64,000 bases of DNA. Source: Streptomyces hokutonensis. Lineage in GTDB: Bacteria > Actinomycetota > Actinomycetes > Streptomycetales > Streptomycetaceae. Location of the stretch: contig NZ_BARG01000012.1 of NCBI RefSeq assembly GCF_000376565.1, forward strand, positions 39,482 through 103,481, read 5' to 3'. This document shows, in pieces, positions 16,117-23,478 of the stretch. Both the position numbers and the translations under genes were made by a program. The first letter of the stretch is position 1, and the number at the start of each line of letters is the position of its first letter. The notes under the pieces were generated by a model. It had not been told where the DNA came from. It saw only the letters and a program-made list of their open reading frames with translations, and made no database searches.

Positions 16117-16140
16117 GTCACATCTACTAGCAGATGTCAC
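16117..16140. promoter_or_regulatory. Inverted repeat upstream of rbpA, candidate operator
   Basis: GTCACATCT (16117-16125) and AGATGTCAC (16132-16140) pair with a single C-C mismatch around a 6-base spacer ACTAGC. It lies between the MFS gene and the rbpA promoter, both read leftward. It could be an operator for a second rbpA promoter or a weak terminator. The low GC content argues for a protein-binding site. Confidence 0.4.
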
Positions 16141-16223
16141 CTAGCGATTCGTCATCTTTGACGCGCAGTAACGGTACGCCAGGCAGGCCAAACGCGTACA
16201 CTACCGCCCTTTCGCCTCCAGCG

Positions 16224-17573
16224 CTAAATCCTCTCGGGAAGAGGATTGCCCGCGTCGCCGATCGCCCGTGCCACCGGAACCCGTGCGAGCAGCACGAATC
16301 CCACGATGAAGAAGGCCACCAGGGAGATGATCGCGTCCCGGTAACTTCCGGTCAGCTGGTACGTCACCCCGAACAGAAGTGGGCCCAGCCAGCTCATGCC
16401 CCGATCGCTCATCTCGTACGCCGAGAAGTACTCGGCTTCCTTGCCGGGCGGCACCAGATGCGAGAACAGGGACCGGGACAGCGCCTGGCTGCCGCCCAGG
16501 ACGAGGCCGATCCCGGCGGCCAGCACGAAGAACCAGACGGGCGCGCCGGCCGGCAGGAAGTACCCGGCGGCCAGCGTCACCGTCCACGCCACCAGCGAGC
16601 CGAGAATCGTCCGCTTGGCCCCGTAGGTCCGGGCGAGTCGCCCCATCCCGAGTGCGCCCGCCACCGCCAGCACCTGGACCATCAGCACGGCCGTGATGAG
16701 CGTCGACTGACTCAGGCCCAGCTCCTCGGAGCCGTACACGGACGCCTGGGAGATCACCGTCTGGATGCCGTCGTTGTAGATCAGGTAGGCGAACAGGAAG
16801 GACAGGGTGAGCGGTTTGCCGCGCATGTCCCGGACCGTCGCCGCCAGCTGCCGCCAGCCCTGCGCCGTGGGCGCCTCGGACGTCGTACGGCCGCGGTCGC
16901 GCAGCCGTTTCAGCGGTACGAGGGTGAAGGCGCCCCACCAGATGCCGGCCGAGGCGAGACAGATGCGGACGGCCATCGACTCGGACAGGCCGAAGGAGTC
17001 GTGGGCGGTGAAGAGGATCAGGTTCGCGACGAGGACCAGGGAGCCGGCCGCGTAGCCGAAGGCCCAGCCGCGCGAGGAGACCGCGTCGCGTTCCTCGGGC
17101 GGGGCGATCTGCGGAAGGTAGGAGTTGTACAGGACCATCGAGACGGCCACGGAGGAGTTGGCGACGATCAGCAGGAAGCCGCCCAGGAGATAGCGGTCGC
17201 CGTCCAGGAAGAACAGGCCCGTGGTCGCGGTCGCACCCACGTACGCGGCGAGCGCCAGGAGGGGTTTCTTGCGGCCCGTGCGGTCGGCCGCCGCGCCCGC
17301 GAGGGGCATGACCAGGATCGACACGATCACGGACGCGGAGACGGTGTAGGCGAAGAAGGAGCCCGCCCGGACCGGTATCCCCAGGGGATGCACGAACCCG
17401 TCCGGGTCGGCAGCCGACTTCGCGACCGAGGTCAGATAGGGGCCCAGGAACACGGTGAGCACGCTCGTCGAGTAGACGGAGCAGGCCCAGTCGTAGAAGT
17501 ACCAGCCGCGCTGCTCGCGCCGCCGCTCGGCTGCCTCGTCGGCCTCCGACGACCGCAGGGTGTCGGTACCCAC
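16224..17573 (-). CDS. UMF1-type MFS transporter
   Basis: About 449 residues with roughly 12 membrane segments. The signature REQRGWYFYDWACSVYSTSV at the N-terminus, PLAGAAADRTGRKKP in loop 2-3 and YNSYLPQIAPPEERDAVSSRGWAFGY in the middle mark it as the UMF1/Atg22-like branch of the major facilitator superfamily. Substrate is unknown. The GTG at 17573 is preferred because GCGAGGG precedes it; a GTG at 17597 would add eight residues. It follows the GDPD gene on the same strand by 40 bases, so the two may share a message. Confidence 0.88.
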   Translation of the reverse strand: MGTDTLRSSEADEAAERRREQRGWYFYDWACSVYSTSVLTVFLGPYLTSVAKSAADPDGFVHPLGIPVRAGSFFAYTVSASVIVSILVMPLAGAAADRTGRKKPLLALAAYVGATATTGLFFLDGDRYLLGGFLLIVANSSVAVSMVLYNSYLPQIAPPEERDAVSSRGWAFGYAAGSLVLVANLILFTAHDSFGLSESMAVRICLASAGIWWGAFTLVPLKRLRDRGRTTSEAPTAQGWRQLAATVRDMRGKPLTLSFLFAYLIYNDGIQTVISQASVYGSEELGLSQSTLITAVLMVQVLAVAGALGMGRLARTYGAKRTILGSLVAWTVTLAAGYFLPAGAPVWFFVLAAGIGLVLGGSQALSRSLFSHLVPPGKEAEYFSAYEMSDRGMSWLGPLLFGVTYQLTGSYRDAIISLVAFFIVGFVLLARVPVARAIGDAGNPLPERI

Positions 17574-17613
17574 CCGTGCCCTCGCTTCCCCGTGCACGCG
17601 TCGGCTCGGAGGC

Positions 17614-18381
17614 TCAGGCCCAGACGCCCCGCTCCACCATGACCTCGCGCAGTGTGTCGATGTGATCGGTCATGATGCCATCCACTCCCAGGTCAAGGAG
17701 CCGGTGCATGCGATCGGCCTCGTTGATGGTCCACACGTGGACCTGCACCCCGCGCGCGTGGGCAGCGCTTACGAAGCGGCGGTCGACGACCGGGACGCCC
17801 GACTGCTCCTCGGGCACCTGTGCGGCGATCGCGGAACGGCGTACCGGGAGGGGCGCGCCCCAGGAGCGCAGCCGTAGATTCAGCACCCCGCGCGTGCCGA
17901 ACGACGTGGCCAGGCGGGGGCCTGCCAGGTGCTGGGCGCGCACCACGCGCTTCTCGGAGAAGGAGCCGACGCAGACGCGGTTCCAGGAGTCGGTGCGCTC
18001 CAGCAGCTCCAGGAGGGGGTGCAGTGCCGGCTCCGCCTTGATGTCGACGTTCCACCGCACCTCGGGGAAGGTCTCCAACAGCTCCTCGAAGAGGGGCACC
18101 GGTTCCCTGCCCGCCACGCGCGCCTGACTCACGTCGGACCAGAAGAGGTCCGCGATCCGGCCCGCGCCGTCGGTCACCCGGTCGAGGGTCTCGTCGTGGA
18201 AGGCGACGAGCTTCCCGTCCGCGGTGGCGTGCACGTCGGTCTCGATGTACCGGTAGCCCAGCTCGACCGCGCGCCGGAACTGGAACACCGTGTTCTCCAG
18301 GCCGTCCGCCGCGCCGCCCCGGTGGGCGAAGGGGATGGGGCCGGGATGGTCGAGGTACGGATGACGTATGAGCGTGGTCAC
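17614..18381 (-). CDS. Glycerophosphodiester phosphodiesterase
   Basis: A 255-residue cytoplasmic GDPD-family enzyme that would cleave glycerophosphodiesters to glycerol-3-phosphate and an alcohol. Motifs: FAHRGGAADGLENTVFQF (catalytic His and metal Glu), YRYIETDVHATADGKLVAFHDETLDRVT (metal ligands Glu/Asp and second His), WNVDIKAE and VHVWTINEADRMHRLLDLGVDGIMTDH. No signal peptide. The start GTG overlaps the stop of the YczE-like gene (GTGA), suggesting translational coupling. Confidence 0.93.
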   Translation of the reverse strand: MTTLIRHPYLDHPGPIPFAHRGGAADGLENTVFQFRRAVELGYRYIETDVHATADGKLVAFHDETLDRVTDGAGRIADLFWSDVSQARVAGREPVPLFEELLETFPEVRWNVDIKAEPALHPLLELLERTDSWNRVCVGSFSEKRVVRAQHLAGPRLATSFGTRGVLNLRLRSWGAPLPVRRSAIAAQVPEEQSGVPVVDRRFVSAAHARGVQVHVWTINEADRMHRLLDLGVDGIMTDHIDTLREVMVERGVWA

Positions 18382-19031
18382 CCGGGCAGTATCGCCCGTT
18401 CCGGTGACCCGGTGGCTACGACCGTGCTGCCGCCGGATGCCGAGGGGGCGGCGAAGACGCGAAGGAAGAGCTGGGCGAGCGGGCCGATCGCCAGGGCGTA
18501 GAGCAGGGTGCCGATGCCCACCGTGCCGCCGAGCGCGAAGCCGGTGGCCACGACGGCGACCTCGATGCCCGTGCGGATCAGGCGGATGGAACGGCCGGTG
18601 AGCTTGTGCAGCCCGGTCATCAGTCCGTCGCGCGGACCCGGTCCGAAGCTCGCGGAGATGTAGAGCCCGGTGGCGACCCCGTTGAGCAGGACGCCGGCCA
18701 GCAGCAGCGGAATCCGTACGGCCAGGCCGTGCGCGTCCGGGACCAGCGCGAGGGTGCCGTCCATGGCCAGGCCGACCACGAACACGTTGGAGACGGTGCC
18801 GAGGCCGGGGCGCTGGCGCAGCGGGATCCACAGGAGCAGCACCGCCGCGCCCACGATGATCGACACGACACCGATCGTCAGGCCGGTGAGCTCGGCGAGG
18901 CCCTGGTGCAGCACGTTCCAGGGCTCCAGGCCCAGGCCGGAGACCACCAGGAGCGCCGAGCTGGCGCCGTACAGCGCGAGTCCGACGTAGAGCTGGACCA
19001 ACCGTCGGGCGAGACGGTTCCGCGTGGACAA
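18378..19031 (-). CDS. YczE/YyaS-type membrane protein
   Basis: A 217-residue integral membrane protein with about five hydrophobic segments (QLYVGLALYGASSALLVVSG, TIGVVSIIVGAAVLLLWIPL, IPLLLAGVLLNGVATGLYIS and others) and the family stretch SFGPGPRDGLMTGLHKLTG. The TTG at 19031 is preferred because AGGGGG lies seven bases upstream; an ATG at 19067 would lack a ribosome binding site and would run through the direct repeat described below. It lies opposite a MocR-type regulator, a known genomic pairing for YczE proteins. Function is unknown. Confidence 0.78.
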   Translation of the reverse strand: MSTRNRLARRLVQLYVGLALYGASSALLVVSGLGLEPWNVLHQGLAELTGLTIGVVSIIVGAAVLLLWIPLRQRPGLGTVSNVFVVGLAMDGTLALVPDAHGLAVRIPLLLAGVLLNGVATGLYISASFGPGPRDGLMTGLHKLTGRSIRLIRTGIEVAVVATGFALGGTVGIGTLLYALAIGPLAQLFLRVFAAPSASGGSTVVATGSPERAILPG

Positions 19032-19054
19032 GAGGTGCCCCCTGGTGGTGGTAG

Positions 19055-19084
19055 TGGCCTGACACATGGCACTCTGTGGCTTGA
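19055..19084. promoter_or_regulatory. Direct repeat, likely MocR operator between yczE-like gene and MocR
   Basis: TGGCCTGA (19055-19062) and TGGCTTGA (19077-19084) are direct repeats 22 bases apart, two helical turns, in the 100-bp divergent intergenic. MocR regulators typically bind pairs of direct repeats on one face of the helix. Confidence 0.45.
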
Positions 19085-19131
19085 GAACAGACGTCATCCA
19101 TGGCCAATTCCGGGAAGGTGGACTGGTTTCC

Positions 19132-20634
19132 ATGGCGCAGTGGACCTCGGCGATGGGCGCCGCGCAGCTGGCCCGGCTGCTCAACTCCCAGCAGGACCGC
19201 CCGGCCGGGCCCGGCACCCGCCGCCCGCCCGCCTACCGGGCCCTCGCGGACGGCATCCGCCTCCTGGTGCTGGAGGGGCGCGTCCCGGTGGCCGCGCGGC
19301 TGCCCGCCGAGCGGGAGCTGGCCCTCGCGCTGTCTGTCAGCCGCACCACGGTCGCCGCCGCCTACGAGGCGTTGCGCGCCGAAGGGTTCCTGGAGTCGCG
19401 GCGCGGGGCCGGCAGCTGGACCGCCGTACCGGCCGGAAACCCGCTCCCCGCGCGCGGGTTGGAGCCGTTGCCCCCGGAGGCCCTCGGTTCGGTGATCGAC
19501 CTGGGCTGCGCCTCGCTGCCCGCGCCCGAGCCGTGGCTCACCCGGGCCGTGCAGGGCGCCCTGGAGGAGCTGCCGCCGTACGCCCATACGCACGGCGACT
19601 ATCCCGCCGGGCTGCCCGCGCTGCGCGCGATGATCGCCGAGCGGTACACCCTGCGCGGGATCCCGACCATGCCCGAGCAGATCATGGTCACCACCGGTGC
19701 GATGGGCGCCATCGACGCCATCTGCCATCTCTTCGCGGGGCGCGGCGAGCGGGTCGCCGTCGAGTCGCCCTCGTACGCCAACATCCTCCAGCTGATGCGG
19801 GAGGCGGGCGCCCGGCTGGTGCCCGTGGCGATGGCCGAGGGGCTGACCGGCTGGGACCTGGACCGCTGGCGGCAGGTGCTGCGGGACGCGGCGCCGCGGC
19901 TCGCGTACGTCGTCGCCGACTTCCACAACCCGACCGGCGCCCTCGCCGACGACGACCAGCGGCGGCAGCTCGTGGACGCGGCCCGCTCGGCCGGCACCGT
20001 GCTCGTCGCCGACGAGACGATGACCGAGCTGTGGCTGGACGACGACGTCCAGATGCCGCGGCCCGTCTGCGGGTTCGACCCGGCCGGTTCGACCGTCATC
20101 ACCGTCGGCTCCGCCAGCAAGGCCTTCTGGGCCGGCATGCGCATCGGCTGGGTGCGCGCGGCCCCCGATGTGATCCGCAGCCTGGTCGCCGCCCGCGCCT
20201 ACGCCGACCTCGGCACCCCGGTGCTGGAACAGCTCGCCGTCAACTGGCTGTTCAGCACGGGCGGTTGGGAACAGGCGGTCGACATCCGGCGTGCCCAGGC
20301 CAGGGAGAACCGCGACGCGCTGGTCGCGGCGGTACGGCGGGAGCTGCCCGGCTGGGAGTTCGAGGTGCCCAGGGGCGGGCTCACGCTCTGGGTGCGCACG
20401 GGTGGGCTGTCGGGTTCCCGGCTCGCCGAGATGGGGGAGCGCGTGGGGCTACGGGTGCCGTCCGGGCCGCGCTTCGGCGTCGACGGGGCCTTCGAGGGCT
20501 ATGTGCGGCTGCCGTTCACCGTGGGCGGCGCAGTGGCCGAGGAGGCGGCGGCCCGGCTGGCCGCAGCGGCCCGGCTGGTGGAGAACGGGGCCGCCGGGGG
20601 CGGGGGCGAGTCGCCGCGGACGTTCGTGGCGTAG
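19132..20634 (+). CDS. MocR/PdxR-type regulator (GntR HTH plus aminotransferase domain)
   Basis: A 500-residue protein. The winged HTH (AYRALADGIRLLVLEGRVP, LPAERELALALSVSRTTVAA) occupies about residues 35-100. A fold-type I aminotransferase domain follows with FHNPTGALADDD, VADETMTELW and the PLP-lysine segment VGSASKAFWAGMRIGW. Such proteins sense PLP or PLP-amino acid adducts. The start at 19132 follows GGAAGG with somewhat long spacing. It is divergent from the YczE-like gene and probably regulates it, and ends at a hairpin shared with sffA. Confidence 0.9.
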   Translation: MAQWTSAMGAAQLARLLNSQQDRPAGPGTRRPPAYRALADGIRLLVLEGRVPVAARLPAERELALALSVSRTTVAAAYEALRAEGFLESRRGAGSWTAVPAGNPLPARGLEPLPPEALGSVIDLGCASLPAPEPWLTRAVQGALEELPPYAHTHGDYPAGLPALRAMIAERYTLRGIPTMPEQIMVTTGAMGAIDAICHLFAGRGERVAVESPSYANILQLMREAGARLVPVAMAEGLTGWDLDRWRQVLRDAAPRLAYVVADFHNPTGALADDDQRRQLVDAARSAGTVLVADETMTELWLDDDVQMPRPVCGFDPAGSTVITVGSASKAFWAGMRIGWVRAAPDVIRSLVAARAYADLGTPVLEQLAVNWLFSTGGWEQAVDIRRAQARENRDALVAAVRRELPGWEFEVPRGGLTLWVRTGGLSGSRLAEMGERVGLRVPSGPRFGVDGAFEGYVRLPFTVGGAVAEEAAARLAAAARLVENGAAGGGGESPRTFVA

Positions 20635-20653
20635 CCGGCGAAGAGGTGTGTCC

Positions 20654-20683
20654 GGGGCTGGTGCGGTCGCCCGCACCAGCCCC
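20654..20683. terminator. Bidirectional terminator between MocR gene and sffA
   Basis: Perfect 13-bp stem GGGGCTGGTGCGG (20654-20666) and CCGCACCAGCCCC (20671-20683) with a 4-base loop, between two convergent genes. Confidence 0.85.
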
Positions 20684-20689
20684 CGACTT

Positions 20690-22267
20690 CTACGAGGACT
20701 CCGCCACCGCGGCCTCCACCACTGCTTCCGTCGCCACCGTCTCCGCCGCGTCCGCCGGGGTCGTACGCGGCGGGAGCAGGGCCAGCACCGCCTGACGGTC
20801 CGCGTCGCTGGTCGCGTCGTCGTACGGGTCCGGGGTCGCCGGGACCTGGAGGCGGTGCACCGGGCCGCTGCCGAGGCGGGCGTAGCCGCGGCCGGGCGGC
20901 ACCTGGGCGATCGGCGTGGTGTGCGGGGGAGCGCCGAGGACCGCCTCCAACTGGGCGGCGGTGGCGGGGCCGAGGACGACACGCGCGCGTGTGTGCTGTC
21001 GTACGGCGTCGCTCAGGGCGTCGGCGCTGTCGAACTGGTCGGCCACCACCACCGTCACATGGGCCGCGCGGCCGTGCCGCAGGGGTACCTGGAGCAGGGA
21101 CTGCGGGTCCTGGCGGCCGTCGGCCGCGGCCAGGTGGGCGAAGGCGCTCGGGCGGTCCAGGATGATCCACAGGGGGCGCCTGGTGTCGTCCGGCGCCGGG
21201 TGGCCGGACTGGCGGGCGTGGTTGGCCGCGATCAGCCGGCGTTCCGTTTCCTGGGAGGCCCACTCCAGGCTGGCCAGGGTGCCGGTCAGCCCGCACTCGA
21301 CGGCGAGGACGCCGTCCCGGCCGGTGAGGCACGCGTACTCGCCGGTGCCGCCGCCCTCCACGATCAGGACGTCGCCGTACTGGAGGGCCTGGAGGGCGAT
21401 GGAGCGCAGCAGGGTGGAGGTGCCGCTGCCGGGCTGGCCCATGACCAGGAGGTTCGGCTCGGTGGAGCGGATGCCGGTGCGCCAGACGACCGGCGGGACG
21501 TCCCGCTGTTCCGTGCCGTGGGTCAGGGGGAGCGTGCGGTGGACGTGGGTCGCGTCGGTGAAGCCCAGGACGGTCTCGCCGGGGGCGGTGACGAAGTGCT
21601 GGGCGGCGATGTCGGTGGGGAGCGGGGCGAGGACGCCGATGGAGAGCTGGTTGCCCTCCTCGTCCCACTCGAAGCGGTACTCCCGGCCGCGGCCCGACTT
21701 CGCGGTGAGCAGCTGCTCGATCCGCGCGCGGGAGTCGGCCTCGCCGTCGGTGAAGTAGGCCGGGTAGCGGACCACCAGGTGGGTGATCCGGCCCGCGCCG
21801 TCGAACTCGTAGGCGGGGAAGGCCTTCTCCCAGTCTCCGCCGTGGGCGAACAGGGGCGAGGGGTCCTCGGCGGTCGAGAAGTAGGGCACGAGCGCCTCGT
21901 AGAGGGACTGCAGGCGCTGGGTCTGGGACTCGTCGGGCCCTTCGGGCGCCGGCGGGGTGCGGTCGCGGCCGTGCCATGCTGCCGCCGCCATCAGGACGAT
22001 GACGGCGAGCAGCGGGCCGTACGGCACCAGCGCCACCACCAGGACCACCGAGGCCACCAGGAACAGCAGTGGCCCGCGCTTGTCCTTGGGGGTGTCGGCC
22101 CATCTGCGCCGCCCGGCGGATGCCAGCCGGCGCAGACCGCGAGTGATCGTGATCAGCGGATGGAGGACGTCGGTGGCGCTGTCGGCCGCCGTCCGGGCCA
22201 GCTCCCGGCTGCGGGCGATCTGTGCGCTGCCGTTGCTCAGGATGCGGGGGAGGGGGCGCCGGGCCAC
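20690..22267 (-). CDS. sffA: SffA, FtsK/SpoIIIE-like septal ATPase with degenerate P-loop
   Basis: A 525-residue protein with two adjacent membrane segments (PLLFLVASVVLVVALVPYG, LLAVIVLMAAAAW at about residues 66-100) and a C-terminal FtsK/SpoIIIE-like ATPase region. The Walker A site reads VMGQPGSGTSTLLRSIAL: the usual Lys is Thr. The Walker B-like strand is RPLWIILDRPSAFAH, again without the usual acidic pair. The neighbour smeA and the gene order identify it as SffA, which in S. coelicolor is targeted by SmeA to sporulation septa and aids chromosome segregation. The GTG start is fixed by AGGAG upstream. The stop lies seven bases beyond the hairpin shared with the MocR gene. Confidence 0.82.
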   Translation of the reverse strand: MARRPLPRILSNGSAQIARSRELARTAADSATDVLHPLITITRGLRRLASAGRRRWADTPKDKRGPLLFLVASVVLVVALVPYGPLLAVIVLMAAAAWHGRDRTPPAPEGPDESQTQRLQSLYEALVPYFSTAEDPSPLFAHGGDWEKAFPAYEFDGAGRITHLVVRYPAYFTDGEADSRARIEQLLTAKSGRGREYRFEWDEEGNQLSIGVLAPLPTDIAAQHFVTAPGETVLGFTDATHVHRTLPLTHGTEQRDVPPVVWRTGIRSTEPNLLVMGQPGSGTSTLLRSIALQALQYGDVLIVEGGGTGEYACLTGRDGVLAVECGLTGTLASLEWASQETERRLIAANHARQSGHPAPDDTRRPLWIILDRPSAFAHLAAADGRQDPQSLLQVPLRHGRAAHVTVVVADQFDSADALSDAVRQHTRARVVLGPATAAQLEAVLGAPPHTTPIAQVPPGRGYARLGSGPVHRLQVPATPDPYDDATSDADRQAVLALLPPRTTPADAAETVATEAVVEAAVAESS

Positions 22268-22301
22268 TGCTGTCTCCTGGTGGTGCGTACGGGTGGTTGC
22301 G

Positions 22302-22496
22302 TCAGAACTTGATGCCGCCGAGGAGGCTCGCCAGGCTCTCCCCGCCGGCCTTGATGCTCGGCGCGATGGCCGTGCTGGCCATGTAGAAGCCGAAGAGCGC
22401 GGCCACAATGGCGTGCGAGGCCTTGAGTCCGTCCTTCTTGAAGAAGAGGAAGACGATGATGCCGAGAAGGACGACGCCTGACATGGACAGGATCAT
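22302..22496 (-). CDS. smeA: SmeA, small membrane protein of sporulation
   Basis: A 64-residue protein with two hydrophobic stretches (SGVVLLGIIVFLFF and SHAIVAALFGFYMAST) and a C-terminus SLLGGIKF. Size, sequence and position 34 bases before sffA match S. coelicolor SmeA, which localises SffA to division septa. The ribosome binding site is CAGGAG. A GACAC motif (WhiA-type core) lies upstream at 22649-22653 on the minus strand, consistent with sporulation control, but a five-base match alone is weak. Confidence 0.85.
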   Translation of the reverse strand: MILSMSGVVLLGIIVFLFFKKDGLKASHAIVAALFGFYMASTAIAPSIKAGGESLASLLGGIKF

Positions 22497-22752
22497 TTGA
22501 GCTCTCCTGGTTCGTGGGGACAGTCACCATGAGTTCTTCCAGGATCACAGGATGTATCCATACGATAAAAGGTGCAAGTGGGTGAATTTCGGCGGATTTC
22601 CCTCTGATGGTGGAGCGCATTCGGGCCGTCTGAGCAGGGGTTTCACCTGTGTCGGGCCCTGTGGTGATCTTTGCCTCGGAGGGGGCCGGTCATGTGTCGG
22701 CGGAGCCAGTACGCTGGCGATTCACCCGTACTAGTGAGAGGCGGTCAGGCCG

Positions 22753-23145
22753 ATGAGTGAAGCCCCCGACCCCGAGGTCGTGGAGCTCGCGACCAAGATC
22801 TTCGATCTGGCCCGCCAGGGCGGGACCGAGGCGCTGGTGGCGTATGTGGACGCGGGCGTTCCGGCCAACCTCACCAATGACCGCGGTGACTCCCTGGTGA
22901 TGCTCGCCGCCTACCACGGGCACGCCGACGCCGTACGGGCCCTGCTGGCGCGCGGAGCCGAGGCCGACCGGATCAACGACCGGGGGCAGACCCCGCTCGC
23001 CGGAGCCGTCTTCAAGGGCGAGCAGGAAGTGATCGAAGTCCTGCTGGAGGCCGGTGCCGATCCGGCCGCGGGCACGCCGTCGGCGCTCGACACGGCCCGG
23101 ATGTTCGGCAAGGCCGAGCTGCTGGAGCTGTTCGGCGCGCACTGA
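22753..23145 (+). CDS. Small ankyrin-repeat protein
   Basis: A 130-residue cytoplasmic protein made almost entirely of ankyrin repeats: GDSLVMLAAYHGHADAVRAL, then RGQTPLAGAVFKGEQEVIEV, then a partial third repeat ending MFGKAELLELFG. It is a probable protein-protein binding module; the partner is unknown. It is divergent from smeA-sffA over 256 bases. Confidence 0.88.
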   Translation: MSEAPDPEVVELATKIFDLARQGGTEALVAYVDAGVPANLTNDRGDSLVMLAAYHGHADAVRALLARGAEADRINDRGQTPLAGAVFKGEQEVIEVLLEAGADPAAGTPSALDTARMFGKAELLELFGAH

Positions 23146-23478
23146 AGTGTGGTCCGTCACCGACTGGGACGGGCCTTGTGACCAGGTACGACAAGGAAAA
23201 CGGGGGAAAACGGGGGAAGGCAGCACGGGGCCGCCCGAAATTTCGGTCGCGGCAGCGAGAACTGCCGGGTCATCATGACGTCGTGATTCACGGACGCGAT
23301 GGCCGGGCAGGTGTTGCCGCACCGCGCGGACCGTGAGGGTCCGCTTGGGCCACCGACGAGAGGCAGAGGAAAATGGTCTACAGCAAGCAGGAAACGGCGG
23401 GCGCCCCGACGTGTTGTCACGCGGCCAGGTAGTGCACGTCCCCCGGTTGCGTCGACGCTTGATGTGAGGCTGTTTCCC
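23146..23478. other. Intergenic region with a short leader ORF
   Basis: 333 bases between the ankyrin and HEAT-repeat genes. It contains a G-rich AAAACGGGGGAAAACGGGGG direct repeat near 23192-23216, a GGACCGTGAGGGTCC inverted repeat near 23328-23343, and the 19-residue leader ORF at 23373-23432. Nothing else is evident. Confidence 0.5.
23373..23432 (+). CDS. Cys-Cys-His leader peptide upstream of HEAT-repeat gene
   Basis: A 19-residue ORF, MVYSKQETAGAPTCCHAAR, ending in TAG 46 bases before the HEAT-repeat start. It has AGAGG nine bases upstream of its ATG and typical Streptomyces codon use. The size, position and the adjacent cysteines plus histidine fit an upstream regulatory leader peptide. 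I have only a vague memory of similar sequences in other Streptomyces. A metal- or thiol-sensing role is speculation. Confidence 0.5.
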   Translation: MVYSKQETAGAPTCCHAAR

